Part shown: positions 19,780 to 30,270 of the stretch, one piece after another
Layout: each line of letters begins with the position of its first letter
Numbering within the stretch: position 1 is the first letter of the stretch
Assembly (NCBI GenBank): GCA_021029095.1
Contig: JAJOHG010000102.1
Location: forward strand, 32,977-96,976
DNA length: 64,000 nt
Origin: Phellopilus nigrolimitatus
Taxonomy: Eukaryota > Basidiomycota > Agaricomycetes > Hymenochaetales > Hymenochaetaceae
Direction of reading: 5' to 3'
The notes under the pieces: generated by a model
Told to the model about the DNA's origin: nothing
Seen by the model: the letters and a program-made list of their open reading frames with translations, nothing else
The model's database searches: none
Program-made: the position numbers and the translations under genes

Positions 19780-20880
19780 CTCATGCGCCTCAGAGCCATC
19801 GAACTGAGTCGTGGGGCAAAGGACAAAGAAGACAAAGAAGACGAGATGGCGTGTGTAAGTGACAAGCAGCCATAATTATTCGTCGGGCACAAATCTGATT
19901 TTGAGCATGACCAGGACGAAGATGCGGCTTTGCGCAGGTCGTGCGTTGAGCCTTCACAAAGCTGGAACAGGCGCCGCTGTACCAAACTCACCACCTTCCC
20001 ATCGCTGCCCAGGCTATTTACATCACACATGTCAAATCTGCGCTTCTGCCCAGGCTCCGGCTCTGACGGCAGGCTCAGGCCCTTCTCTTTACGCGAGCGG
20101 GGTTTCGCCAAAAAGCCCATTGCAGACATGATCGGCAATCATTCTGGGCAGCAATGGCAAGTCGCGGATTTCGGGTGTGGCAACGGCCACTGGGCTTGCC
20201 TCTTGGGAAAACGGTGCAGGCATCGGTGCGGGGCTCGCAAGCGCAGGCGTGGAAGGGACGGTGCTTTGCCGACGCACAGTTGTGCATCACGACTTCGCAT
20301 CCGACCGCGAAAGACGTGGGGCCATGTTCAGTGGGCGGAAAGCTTGCGGAGCTCATGCCACGCTTCATCCGCCTGAGCGCTTTTGCTGCCGTCAAACTGG
20401 ATTGAAACAAAAGGCAAGGAAGACGATACGATTCGTGCAGGCGACAAGCGGCCAGGATCTGCCGCGGGACGTGAGCGCGACCGGGACGAAGACAGCACTG
20501 GCGGTAGCGCGATCGGGCAAGAAAATATGGGGTGCACTCAAGGCATCTGACTTATCTTCGCCCTATCTGTTCTGACTCTCATTCCGACCCTCGCACGAGT
20601 GGTATGCGTTACTCGAAGGCTTGCTCATGCGTACGGTCTTGGACGGCCCATCGGGAATGGAATGTCTCTTCGGCGTCGGACTCTGAGCTTGCTCTGCACA
20701 CTCCGAATTTGAAAGGTCGGAATGCTCGCTTTGCCCGCTTAATGGTATTAGCAGGTCAAACTTCACTTACGGGAACGGAGCGAAGATGAGTTCATTCGCC
20801 TCGATCCGGACGACTGTCTCTGCTCGACTCGACAACTCTTTCCTTGAATTTGTAGACAGGCCAGAGCAAGCTGCAGACCC
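19780..20880 (+). pseudogene. Truncated, rearranged copy A of the 844-aa orphan gene
   Basis: Similar to exons 2 and 3 of the gene at 26853-29704. AGRALSLHKAGTGA, HLHHTCQIC, SGVSPKSP, LGSNGKSRIS and GAGIGAGLASAG appear in order, then KLAELMPRFIRLSAF, and near 20775 the exon 3 remnant ERSEDEFIRLDPDDCL. Exon 1 (362 residues) is missing. In its place a piece resembling the middle of exon 2 (ELSRGAKDKED) lies upstream, so parts are permuted. A premature stop follows SPKSPLQT (TGA) and the frame changes several times, so it cannot encode the full protein. The same arrangement is seen in copy C, showing that the rearrangement predates the segmental duplication. Confidence 0.75.
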
Positions 20881-21176
20881 GAAGCGATGTACAAAGTAGA
20901 AATGTTCCGAAGCAAGTGATGGATTTATTTCTTTTATGGGGCTTTGAATAGACTACACCTGACGACATTGCCTCAACACTCTTGTCTACATACTGGCATG
21001 GATCCGTTTGTCACACATTCCCACGGCTGTCCGGATGGCTGCGCGGATGGACCATGGACCAATGCGCGCTGGGCACATGAGGTAAGCAATTTGTCCCCGA
21101 CACTGTCTCCGCGTTGTCGAAAGGGCACCGGTCCTTTCTGATTGCTAACCTAAAGACATTGATCCCAGACGCCATC

Positions 21177-22647
21177 ATGCAAAATCTCACCGGAAAACTC
21201 AAAGGAATCGAAGCTGAGCCTTTTGCTGGCGGTGGTTGCGCGAAAGTCTACAGAGCAATGCTGTACTCGGGTGAATCTGACAGAGGGACTAGAGTACGCC
21301 TTTCGCGCTTGCAACATGCTTCTGGTCTACTAACAGATGTCCTTACGCGCGCGCCATTTAAGGTCGCTGTTAAACTCCCAATCGTGCGGGGCGAAAGTAC
21401 ATATGATGAGAATACGAGAAAGAAGGTTCAGCGCGTATGTGCTTTCTCTTGTCATGCATTCGATCTGCATATGCTCATGCCCTTTGGTTTGCAAGCGTTG
21501 GGAACGTGAAATCAGGGTGTGCCAACATCTATCACACCCCAACGTCCTATCCACATTTGGATTTTGCGACAACCCAATCCCTGACTATAAGGAGTTCTTC
21601 GGACTCGTTCTTCCATACTGTAAAAATGGAAATGCGAATAAATTCTTGGCAAGACACCCTGAGACGGACCGCCTCAAAATTGTACGGCTTGTTACTACTT
21701 GTTCATTTAGTGTAGCTTTACTGAAAATGTTCAATAAAGCTCGTACACTTAGCGGCGGGACTTCATTATTTGCACAGTCAAAATCCGCCAATCGTACATG
21801 GCGACATCAAAGCGGTATAGCTTTTCCCGGATTTTTCGTCTATTCATCTGGCTTAAAAAAATTTCCCCTTTCTTTTTTCTTTTGGATTCTACAGGAAAAT
21901 ATACTCATAGATGACTTTGGGAGACCTCTTTTCGCAGATTTCGGTATCTCTCGCATTTGTGATACAAAGGGCTTTACGACCCCATCCATTATGGGGACAT
22001 ATCGCTGGATGGCTGTAGAGTTGCTACGAGCGACAGATCAGGATGAATCACCTATACGAACAACGACAGCATTAGATGTGTGGGCTTTTGGGATGACTGT
22101 TTTCGAGGTGGGTACAATCGACTGTGTGCTGTTGTGATATCCGTTTACAATATACTTACATGTCCAGATCATGACCGGAAAAGTGCCGTTTGCAGAATAC
22201 AAGCATGATGGGGGTGTACTATGCAACGTCGTTCAGAAAAATGTCAGGCCTGCGAAGCCTTCTGTCACTCTCGTGGGCGATGCGCTTTGGTCTGTCCTCG
22301 AGCATTGCTGGTCTGAGGACCCAGCCTCTCGCCCAGATGCGCGCCGCGTCGGTCTTGCGCTCGATCTCATCTGTGGTCTTGGTGGCAGCGATGACGGGCT
22401 CAACTTGGCTGCGATTTTGAAGAGCTCCGACGCAGTGTCCTCGCGAACTCGACCCGCTCTAGCGACAAATGACACTCGGGCGTACAGGTGCAAGTGGCTG
22501 CATTGTCCAGAGGCGTTCGATGCGATCGAGCAGTGCATTCAGCACGAGCGCGCCGAATACGTTCTCTGGGAGGCCGTTCAGTTAGTGGTTAGCTTCGTTG
22601 CCCCATTGGCTGTTCTTGACTGCTCTCTTTCTTTACGACACCTCTGA
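21177..22647 (+). CDS. TKL-like protein kinase K1 with C-terminal C2H2-like motif
   Basis: Six exons join in frame (21177-21293, 21363-21434, 21496-21681, 21740-21814, 21895-22107, 22168-22647) to give 380 residues. Kinase landmarks: Gly-rich loop AGGGCAKVYRA, VAVK lysine, HGDIKA-EN catalytic loop (Asp, Lys and Asn present), ADFG, a GTYRWMAVE activation/APE region and DVWAFGM. All key residues are present, so an active Ser/Thr or dual-specificity kinase of the expanded Agaricomycete TKL type is likely. After the kinase (about residue 335) comes YRCKWLHCPEAF...H, a C2H2 finger with C-x4-C-x12-H whose final His is Tyr. The TAG that ends the paralogue K3 is TGG here, adding about 26 hydrophobic residues. 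The start ATG is shared by position in all three paralogues. Confidence 0.85.
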
Positions 22648-22957
22648 ATTTCGTCGAGTCTGCTATCAACAGTTGTCCTATTTGCGTTGGTTGTTTTGTT
22701 TTGTTTAATTTTGTTTTGTTTCGTGTTTTCATCGTATCTATGACACATCGACGTCTGCTATCAACAGTTGTCTTATTTGCCTCGATTGTTTTCTTCTGTC
22801 TTTAGCTTTTGAATGCAGTCACTGGGTACTCAGCATACTGTATCGACTTCCTCGCTACCGCATGCTTGTAGTCCAGTAACGCTGTATTTCCAATTGTTCA
22901 AGTTGCTGTACACACGACTCCACGTAAAGTCGTCCCGACCCGTCTGGAGGCGTCGTT

Positions 22958-23001
22958 CGCGAAACAAGTATACGTAGTCCGCGAAACAAGTATACGTAGT
23001 C
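22958..23001. repeat. Perfect tandem duplication of 22 bp
   Basis: CGCGAAACAAGTATACGTAG followed by TC occurs twice head to tail (22958-22979 and 22980-23001) without a mismatch. The unit contains the self-complementary GTATAC. Confidence 0.9.
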
Positions 23002-23668
23002 GCGAGCTTCAGTAATACTTGTACGGGTGCAAATTTTGGAGTGAGCCTCCTTGGTATCTAGAGCTCCATGTCCGACTAAACGAACCTGTACGCTTCTTTT
23101 TCTTTTCCGAGAAAGACATCGAACCGGGCATATCGAGGACTGAAGCCTACGCTTGAAGACATGGTGTCTGAAGCGGACTCTATATGACAGACAGAGTCAT
23201 GATTCACAGTCCATCCTCGTCTGCTTCTGTTCGCTTCTCGCATTTAGTTGGTCCACCTTGCATCATAAAATCGCCATCCATACTGCGACGAACATTTGAG
23301 CAATTGTAAAAAAATTAATAATCGGGTGGACGGATAACGTATATATTTTTGTTTAGAGGCATGTAGGGCCTTTCAGAGAATGTGAAGCTTCTGCAAACCA
23401 GCAGATCGCGCGCAGTGGTGATGGAGTTGAGGGTAATAATTGTGTGGTCTAGAATATAAAAGGACATAGCTTCTCCTATGTAGAGATTGTCTTAATACGC
23501 TGGATGGAGTATGTACGACAACTGAGTGGTCTGTTGTCGGACAACAGGCCACTTGAAGATGCTCGACGCACCGTGACTTTTGCCCCTTTCTGCGTACGTT
23601 TCCCAAGAGCGCTCGGGAGGGCTTGCCCAGACAGGTATCAAATTCGATTTTCTTGTTTGAACACTTCG

Positions 23669-23777
23669 TTTACTGTGGTTTTCATAAATAAGGACAGTAT
23701 GTGAAAAGAAACAGAAGAAAGCTTACTCAAGACATTCTTTTTCGGCGACTGTCACTATTTATGAGAACCACAGTAAA
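23669..23777. repeat. Inverted repeat, 22-bp arms
   Basis: TTTACTGTGGTTTTCATAAA (start of the left arm, 23669-23690) pairs with the right arm at 23756-23777 at 21 of 22 positions, with a 65-bp spacer. It could be a tiny MITE or a stem-loop. No target duplication was recognised. Confidence 0.7.
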
Positions 23778-24080
23778 TAAACATTTAAGAAAAATAAGAA
23801 GGATGTATACTAGTAAACGAGTTAGTAGTATGGGCGCTTAGTATGGCTTAGTACGGACACTCAAAAATGGGCGCTTAACAATGCGCTTTTTATTTTTTAT
23901 TTTTCGCGGTTGCAGCCGGCGTTCTCCGGACGACTTGGACAACTGGTCCATTAGCGCGGGAAGATCGCCTCCTGCTTGCTCAAGTTCTTTTACTTCGACC
24001 ATAATGCACCCAGAGACTTTTAAAGAGTGTCCCCAGAACGGCAGCTGTGCGTGAATCCGACTTTCTTTCGTACCACCACC

Positions 24081-25504
24081 ATGCAAGATCTCACTGAAAA
24101 TCCGAAAATTTCACAGCATCAACCTTTTGCTGGCGGCGGTTGCGCAAATGTCTACAAAGCAGAATTATACTCGGGCGATTCCAGTAAGGGTACAACGGTA
24201 TTGCAAACTCTCATGTGAATGATTGCTGCTTGCTTAACTGATGTTTCTGTGCACGTATCGTTCAAGGTCGTTGTTAAGCTTCCGAACGTGCACGGTTTGG
24301 GCGGCGGTATATGCGATGATGGCAATAGCTCAGTGATTCAGCGCGTATGTACCATTTTCCTATCGCGCATTGGATGCTTGTACGATCTTGATTTTGGTCC
24401 ACAGCGTTGGGCACGTGAAATCAGGGTCTGTCGAGGTCTATCTCATCCTGGTGTTTTAGCCACACTTGGAATATGCAAAAACCCAAATCCTGATTTCAAG
24501 GAGTTCTTTGGACTTGTTCTTCCGTACTGTAAGAACGGAAATGCGGCTAAATATTTGTCGGGTCACCCTGATACCGATCGCTTGAAATTTGTACGGCCTA
24601 TTTTCACTTTATTCATTTGTTTATTAATAAATTTCATTATAGCTTGTTCCAATAGTGGCGACACTTGATAACTTGCACAATCGTACCCCGCCGGTGGTAC
24701 ATGGCGACATAAAAGCGGTACATTCTTCCTCTTACTTCTGTTGCTTTTATCAATCGAGCTTAATAATACTTGTTATCTATTTATTTTTATTTTGCAGGCG
24801 AACATATTGGTCGACGACTTTGGGAAACCTCTTCTTGCAGACTTCGGCACATTGCGCATCTGTGGTACGAAGGGATTTACGACGCAGAATATTATGGGAA
24901 CATGCCGCTGGATGGCCGTGGAGTTACTCCTTGCGACATCAGGGCCGGATAGTGGAGCAAGCTTGTCGGATTCTCCTATGCGAACGACGAAGGCGTCGGA
25001 AATCTGGGCCTTTGCAATGACTGTCCTCGAGGTGGGTCCAATCAACTGTATGTAAGTTGTTGTGGAACCTGAATTTATTATACGCGTTAGGTTATGACCG
25101 GAAGATGTCCATTTTCCGAATACTCATATGATGGTGGTGTGTTTCTTGACGTGGTTCTCAAAGATGTCAGGCCCGCGAAGCCTCCTGTCAGTTATGTGAG
25201 CGACGCGCTCTGGACTGTCCTTGAACACTGTTGGTTACGGGATCCAGCAATTCGTCCGGACGCGCGCCGTGTCGGCCTTGCGATCGATCTTATTTACGGC
25301 CTCAGCGGCAGCGACAACGAGCTCGACTCGCGTGCTGTGGCCTCGATTCTGAGGGGCACCAACCCAATGTCCGCCCGAGCTCATCCCGCTACAACGACAA
25401 CCAACACTCAGCCGTACAGGTGCAAGTGGCTGCATTGTCCAGAGGCATTTGACACGATCGAGGAGTGCGTTTTGGATGAGTGTTCCGAGTACATCGCTCG
25501 CTAG
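24081..25504 (+). CDS. TKL-like protein kinase K2, diverged paralogue
   Basis: Six exons at positions equivalent to K1 (24081-24197, 24267-24344, 24405-24590, 24643-24717, 24798-25031, 25091-25504) give 367 residues. Gly-rich loop AGGGCANVYKA, VVVK, HGDIKA-ANILVDD, ADFG, GTCRWMAVE and EIWAFAM are all present, so catalysis is plausible. It has an insertion after the activation segment (SGPDSGASLSDSP). The C-terminal motif keeps both cysteines (YRCKWLHCPEAF), but both zinc-ligand histidines are gone (Asp at the first, Tyr at the second), so no zinc finger can form. Tandem position next to K1 suggests local duplication followed by long divergence. The same intron phases in K1-K3 support the exon model. 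Confidence 0.85.
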
Positions 25505-25784
25505 AAGACGGATGATCTTGATCGAGATTTGTTTTCATTCTTCTATCTGCTGTCTACACCTGCTATCAACTGTTTGTCTTATATGTTCTGTTTGCTCCGA
25601 TCTTTTTTTAACTTTTGTACGCAATCGCTGCGTCTCGACATGTTGTGTCAGCCATTATACCATCGCATCCTGTAACAATGTATCTCTAATTATTCAACTT
25701 GTTGTGTTTCCATAGGCTGAATGTTTGCGAGCTGAATCTAGATATCTTGCAATTTACGATTAAAAAACTTGAAGTCTGATCTCG
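25505..25784. other. 3' flank of K2
   Basis: Contains CTGCTATCAACTGTTTGTC, the diverged version of the motif downstream of K1. No gene seen. Confidence 0.5.
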
Positions 25785-25786
25785 TA

Positions 25787-26445
25787 CAGTATACGACACC
25801 TCCTTTAGACACCGATAGTCCTTTAGACACCCCACATCTTCTCTCTTAATTCTCAATCTTTCTGCCTGAAATTTGATACACATATTCAGTCAAGCGTGTT
25901 CTACCCCTGTATATATTTTGAAAAGAAAATATTCTTTGGTTCATTCTTGAGAGCAGAATATGTACAAAAATTAGCATATCTTCAACATAATGCAATCAAA
26001 AACTATGATTATAAATTATTTGAAATCACCAAGTGTCCTACAAACTGCATGGAAATATGCAGCATAGGAAGCACTTCATTTTATTCTTTTAAGTTGAGAT
26101 ATCAGTGGAAAATACAGAGCAGGTTATACTAGAAACTGGTGATTTTGCGTCTGAGTGTGACCCTGACAAGATCTTCCGACGCGCGTCGCCAGTGAAATCC
26201 ACCTCTTGACGCGCCATCTGTAACGGTGTCACAGGTGTCTAAAGGACCTGCGGACGTGACAAAAGCCTTGTTTCCGTGAAACTTTTATCTTAATTGATCC
26301 TGTGAACGAAATGTCCCAAGAATTTCACAGAATGCTCCTGGAATAGCTTGCATTCATTCTATGAATTTGTTTCAACAAAAAGTAGTCATATGTGTTAGAG
26401 GAGGGCAATAATCGATTGGGTGTCTAAAGGAGGTGTCGTATACTG
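25787..26445. mobile_element. Tc1/mariner-type MITE, 659 bp
   Basis: Perfect 27-bp terminal inverted repeats start CAGTATACGACACCTCCTTT at 25787 and end in the exact complement ...GTATACTG at 26445. They are flanked by TA on each side (25785-25786 and 26446-26447), the target duplication of the Tc1/mariner superfamily. The core is AT-rich with no transposase frame, so it is non-autonomous. The subsequence CTTTAGACACC is repeated just inside the left repeat (25820-25830) and its complement GGTGTCTAAAG lies internally near 26235, suggesting subterminal repeats used by a transposase. Confidence 0.88.
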
Positions 26446-26447
26446 TA

Positions 26448-26852
26448 CAGGTTGTGGAGCAGTAGCGCCAGTGGATATATATCCATGTACATGTTTAAAC
26501 TGACGTGGGAATAACAAAACATTTAGATCTGTTTAGTATTTCGAAGCGTGCATCCCAGAACAAATTAATACATTATAGAGCAGGAGAAAAGAGAGAGAAG
26601 AGAGGATGAGAATAGCTCACCGGTAGTGGACGTCTGATAATCATAGGAATATTAATAACTCGGTATTAATCTCGGTGGTTGATGAAGCGGGTTGTTATAC
26701 GGGCTTACGTTAGTACCACTCTTCATGCCTGCCGCTTCCTATTTTGGAGGTTTGAAACTTCTCCGCTGTTCCTCTCCGACGTTGTCGAGCTCAACAACTG
26801 TCAAACGCTTTTCATAACGTGCAGGGAACTCCAACTCTGAGCTTAGTGATTA
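26448..26852. other. Upstream region of the orphan gene
   Basis: About 400 bp between the MITE and the start codon. Probably promoter and 5' UTR; no TATA box or known motif stands out. The MITE therefore sits within about 0.4 kb of the start codon. Confidence 0.4.
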
Positions 26853-29704
26853 ATGGCAACGGCAGCGTCATCGTCGCCTTCGTTGACAGCCTCTTCGAGG
26901 CCGGCAGCGTACACCTATTCAGCACCATCGTCTCCGCAAATCAGCACCCGCCCGAGGCCGGGCGCAGCCGCAACTCCTGCGGCAACGGCGCCGATGTTCA
27001 AAGCCCCTGCACACAAGCATGCGCATCATCTCCACTCGATCCCTCCTCGGGAGAAGTCTACGCGTACACTCATTCTTGATCACCTCTTATGGGTTCACGC
27101 GCGTACGCGATTACAGCAGGCGCGGGCGGAGCTCGGAATGGCCGTCAGCGGGGACTCTGTTCTAGGGACCGGAGAGAGCCCAAGGAGTGCTGTGGTTGGA
27201 ATGGACATCGACAAGGAGCCGCTTACAGCGCCGGAAGACCAGGACGCGCTGAGTGACGGTGAGGACGTTCTCAAGATCAAATTTGGTGCAAAGGACTATG
27301 AGCGGAATGAACGTTCTCCGGCGGAAGACCAACACGAGGCGACGCAGAACCTGTCTCTTGCCCACACTCTACGTCTTCGCGCGGACGGTGTAGAGAAGGT
27401 CCTTATTGCCATGCTCGATCAGCCGCCCGAGGTCCAACCCCCGTACTCTGACGACGACGCGCCGCGCACCCCGCCCGCGATCCACGGCGCGGGAGAGCAC
27501 TTTTTCCCGAATGGCGTACGCCTCCGCTTGGCATTGAGCACACTCGTCAATGATCTTTTTGCACGAGACACACCAACACCATTATCCCCGCGTTCGTCGA
27601 ACACCCCGGCGTTTCAGGCGCGCAATGCGCAAACGCCGTCGAGTACACCGCAAATTGCGCCGGTTTCGAATGCAAGCAGATCCACGCCAACATTTATCTC
27701 GCTTCCCCTGCCGTCCAGCTTGGCTAGCAAAGGCTATCGGCGAGAAGATGATTTAGTCGAAAACAGCCTTCCCACTTGTCTACTTCCTCTGTCATCTATT
27801 TCAAGCTTCTCGTTTGACACCGACCGCAATGTGGGTGGACCATCCCTACCTAGCTTTTCGTCTTTTACCCGCTCGAACGCGAATCCCACGACGGTCACAC
27901 TTCCCCCAATTAAATCTGCGAGCTCGTCTGTTCCCCAGGTACGTCTTCTAACACCATTATAGTCGTGTCCACGAAAACATCCGGTTCATGGGAACTCTCG
28001 CACATGTCCCTTCTCCAATGAAACTAGGATCCCATCCGAACTAATATACGGGCTGCAACTTTCAGGTTTCATTCACAAATTCCCGTCCTCGAAGAGCTAC
28101 AGGTCGTGCACTGAGTCTTTACGAAGCTGGGACAGATCCAGCAACAGCAAACTCGCCACCTTCCCACCGTTGTCCACGCCATTTACATCACACATGTCAG
28201 ATCTGCGCTCCTGCCCAGGCTCCGGCTCTGACGGCAGGTTCAGGTCCTTCACTCTACACGAGTGGGGCTTCGCCAAAGAGTCCAATGCAGACACGATCGG
28301 CGATTATCCTGGGCAGCAATGGCAAGTCGCGGATTTCTGGTGGTGCAGCCACTGGGCTTGCCTCTTGGAAGACCGGTGCAGGCATCGGCGCAGGGCTCGC
28401 AAGCGCAGGCGTGGAAGGGACGGTGCTTCGCCGACGCACAGTTGTGCATCACACGACTTCACATCCGACCGCGAAAGACGTGGGGCCATGCTCAGTGGGC
28501 GGAAAGCTTGCGGAGCTCATGCCACGCTTCATCCGCCTGAGCGCTCTTGTTGCCGTCGAACTGGGTCGTGAAGCAAAAGACAAGGAAGACGATGCGGCAC
28601 GTGCAGGTGATAAGCGGCCAGGATCGTCTGCTGGGCGCGAATCTGAAGATGAGCGGGACCGGGATGAAGATGGTGTTGCTAGTAGCGCGACCGGGCAGGC
28701 AGGTCGGGCGTCCGCACTTAAGGCATCCGATGTATCCTCGCCTTATCTGCTCTCACTCTCATTCCGGCCCTCGCACGAGTGGTATGCGTTACTCACCGGA
28801 TTGCTCACCCGCGCGGTTTTGGAAGGGTACCTAAGCCGCGCTTGGAAGGGACCATTGGGAATGGAATGTCTTCTCGGCGTCGGATTAGGACTTGGTCCAC
28901 ACATTCCGAACTTGAAAGGTCAGAAAGTCCCGCTTCGCCTGCATAATGGCAATAGCATTTTAACTATTTTTAATCAGAACGGGATGAAGATGAATTTATT
29001 CACCTTGATCCGGACGACTGTCCCTCTCTTCTTGATGCGGCGAAGATCCTTTTCCCGAATCTATGTAGGCAGGTCAGGGTAAGCGACGGACCCGAAGCGG
29101 CGTACGAAACAGAAATGCTGGAGCGTATTTCTGAAGTAAGTGTTTAATTTTCTCCCTTTCGGGGTGGCGGGAGTTGCTTATGCTCTTACTTGTGCGTGAT
29201 GACAGTTCTTGACGGTACCACCCTCAACACCTGACTTGTCTACTCACTTCGAAGATCTGGCATACAAGTTCCCTACGGAACCTGTTGAACGCGCCATTGT
29301 CCGGTTCTGTGAAGCAGTCGCCAGCTGGAGGGGTCATCCAGAGCTGGAGAACGTGAGCAAACTCATTTGTTTATTGGTTTAGCTTGTTTATTTAATTTTA
29401 TCATGTCCCACAGCACAAGAAGTCAGGGCAGTTCACTGCCAGGACCTCCGCAGCACAGACTACAACGCAGATGTCCGTCGACTCGCTCGTGCAATCCACC
29501 GCGGGCACCCTGCAAACAGCACCTGCGCGCCAACCGAAGCCAGCAATTGAGAAATACTTCACGAAGGGCGAGCCACTGTCATTTACGAGTAGCAAGAGGC
29601 GTCGGTCAACCACCACCTCCCCTGCGAAGCCTACGTCTGAATCTAGATCAAGAAAGCCACACTTCGAAACGTCAGACGAGTGGACGGGCCCGTATGGTAT
29701 TTAA
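26853..29704 (+). CDS. Conserved-looking fungal protein of unknown function, 844 aa
   Basis: Five exons join in frame (26853-27938, 28066-28918, 28978-29135, 29206-29352, 29414-29704). The N-terminus is Ala/Ser/Pro-rich and leads to HKHAHHLHSIPPREKSTRTL and LILDHLLWVHARTRL, a His-rich then helical block that I believe recurs in basidiomycete proteins without a known role. An acidic stretch (DQDALSDGEDVLK) and LRADGVEKVLIAMLDQPPEV follow. Exon 2 holds HLHHTCQIC, SGASPKSP, a Gly/Ala-rich segment (LGSNGKSRIS...GAGIGAGLASAG), KLAELMPRFIRLSAL and a hydrophobic SHEWYALLTGLLTRAVLEG. Exons 3-5 give DEDEFIHLDPDDCPSLLDAA, a globular part and a Lys/Ser-rich tail. No catalytic motif or signal peptide is seen. 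Rearranged copies of exons 2-3 flank kinases K1 and K3. Confidence 0.75.
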
Positions 29705-29940
29705 TGAACTTGTGTCGTTGAGATCGGTGCTCGTTTGCGTTCGAACCCACCTGTCCTGACCCTCCCTCGCCCTCCGACATTGTCTCATATGTATCGCTGT
29801 CCGTCGTTTCCGTTCTCCAGTTTAGTCAACCCATCTACGCGCTGCTACCAATCTGTCGCAATTGTCTGTCATTCTGCTGTCTGCTGTCTGCTGTTGGATA
29901 TGTCATTATATTATGCATCGAATACCGAAAAAAATCTTCC
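29705..29940. other. 3' flank of the orphan gene
   Basis: T/C-rich sequence consistent with a 3' UTR; nothing else recognised. Confidence 0.4.
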
Positions 29941-30270
29941 TCATGGACCGATTCCAAGATCCCGCAAGCTTCGAGGACCATGATTAGGACCTAGCGTACG
30001 GCGCTGGGCTGTCAGTTCATTAGTCATTCTCTTCCAAGAAGCAGTTAGCTTCTCTCGGGCTGCGTCGACAGGAACGAATGTCTCGTCTTGAGCTGTCCGG
30101 ATACTGTGTGGGAGGGCGGCAGGGAGAAGGGATGGAGAGAGAAAGTGGGGCATAAACTACCAACTTGCCATTCTGGTTGACGCTTTCCGTCAAACAGCGT
30201 CCATTCAGTTCTATTTTTTGCGCCTTTGGACACAAAAAGCCAGCTGCATCCCAGCCAGGATCGCTATCGC
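29941..30270 (-). pseudogene. Possible gene remnant, unknown product
   Basis: The minus strand reads ETFVPVDAAREKLTASWKRM...RSLRDLGIGP to a stop at 29941. It is preceded by a possible intron (donor GTAGTT near 30163, acceptor CACAG near 30108) and an upstream open piece DPGWDAAGFLCPKAQK. The pieces look protein-like (helical, charged), but no family is recognised, the joining phase is uncertain and no start could be placed. It may be a small gene or a decayed one. Confidence 0.3.

Larger units (their letters stand above)
19570..22650 (+). repeat. Inverted segmental duplication, left copy
   Basis: This stretch (truncated orphan-gene copy plus kinase gene) is homologous along its length to the reverse complement of about 41470-44650. 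Matches include the translated block ARTQSQSPDVK near its left end, the SRGAKDKE block, the orphan-gene exon 2-3 remnants, the shared upstream DNA and the whole kinase gene with its introns. Ends are approximate. Confidence 0.85.
22648..24080. other. Intergenic region between K1 and K2
   Basis: 1.4 kb without a supportable gene. It contains CTGCTATCAACAGTTGTC twice (near 22660 and 22756), a motif also found downstream of K2 and K3, so it is part of the ancestral kinase 3' flank. Also here are the tandem 22-mer (22958-23001) and an inverted repeat (23669-23777). Confidence 0.6.
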
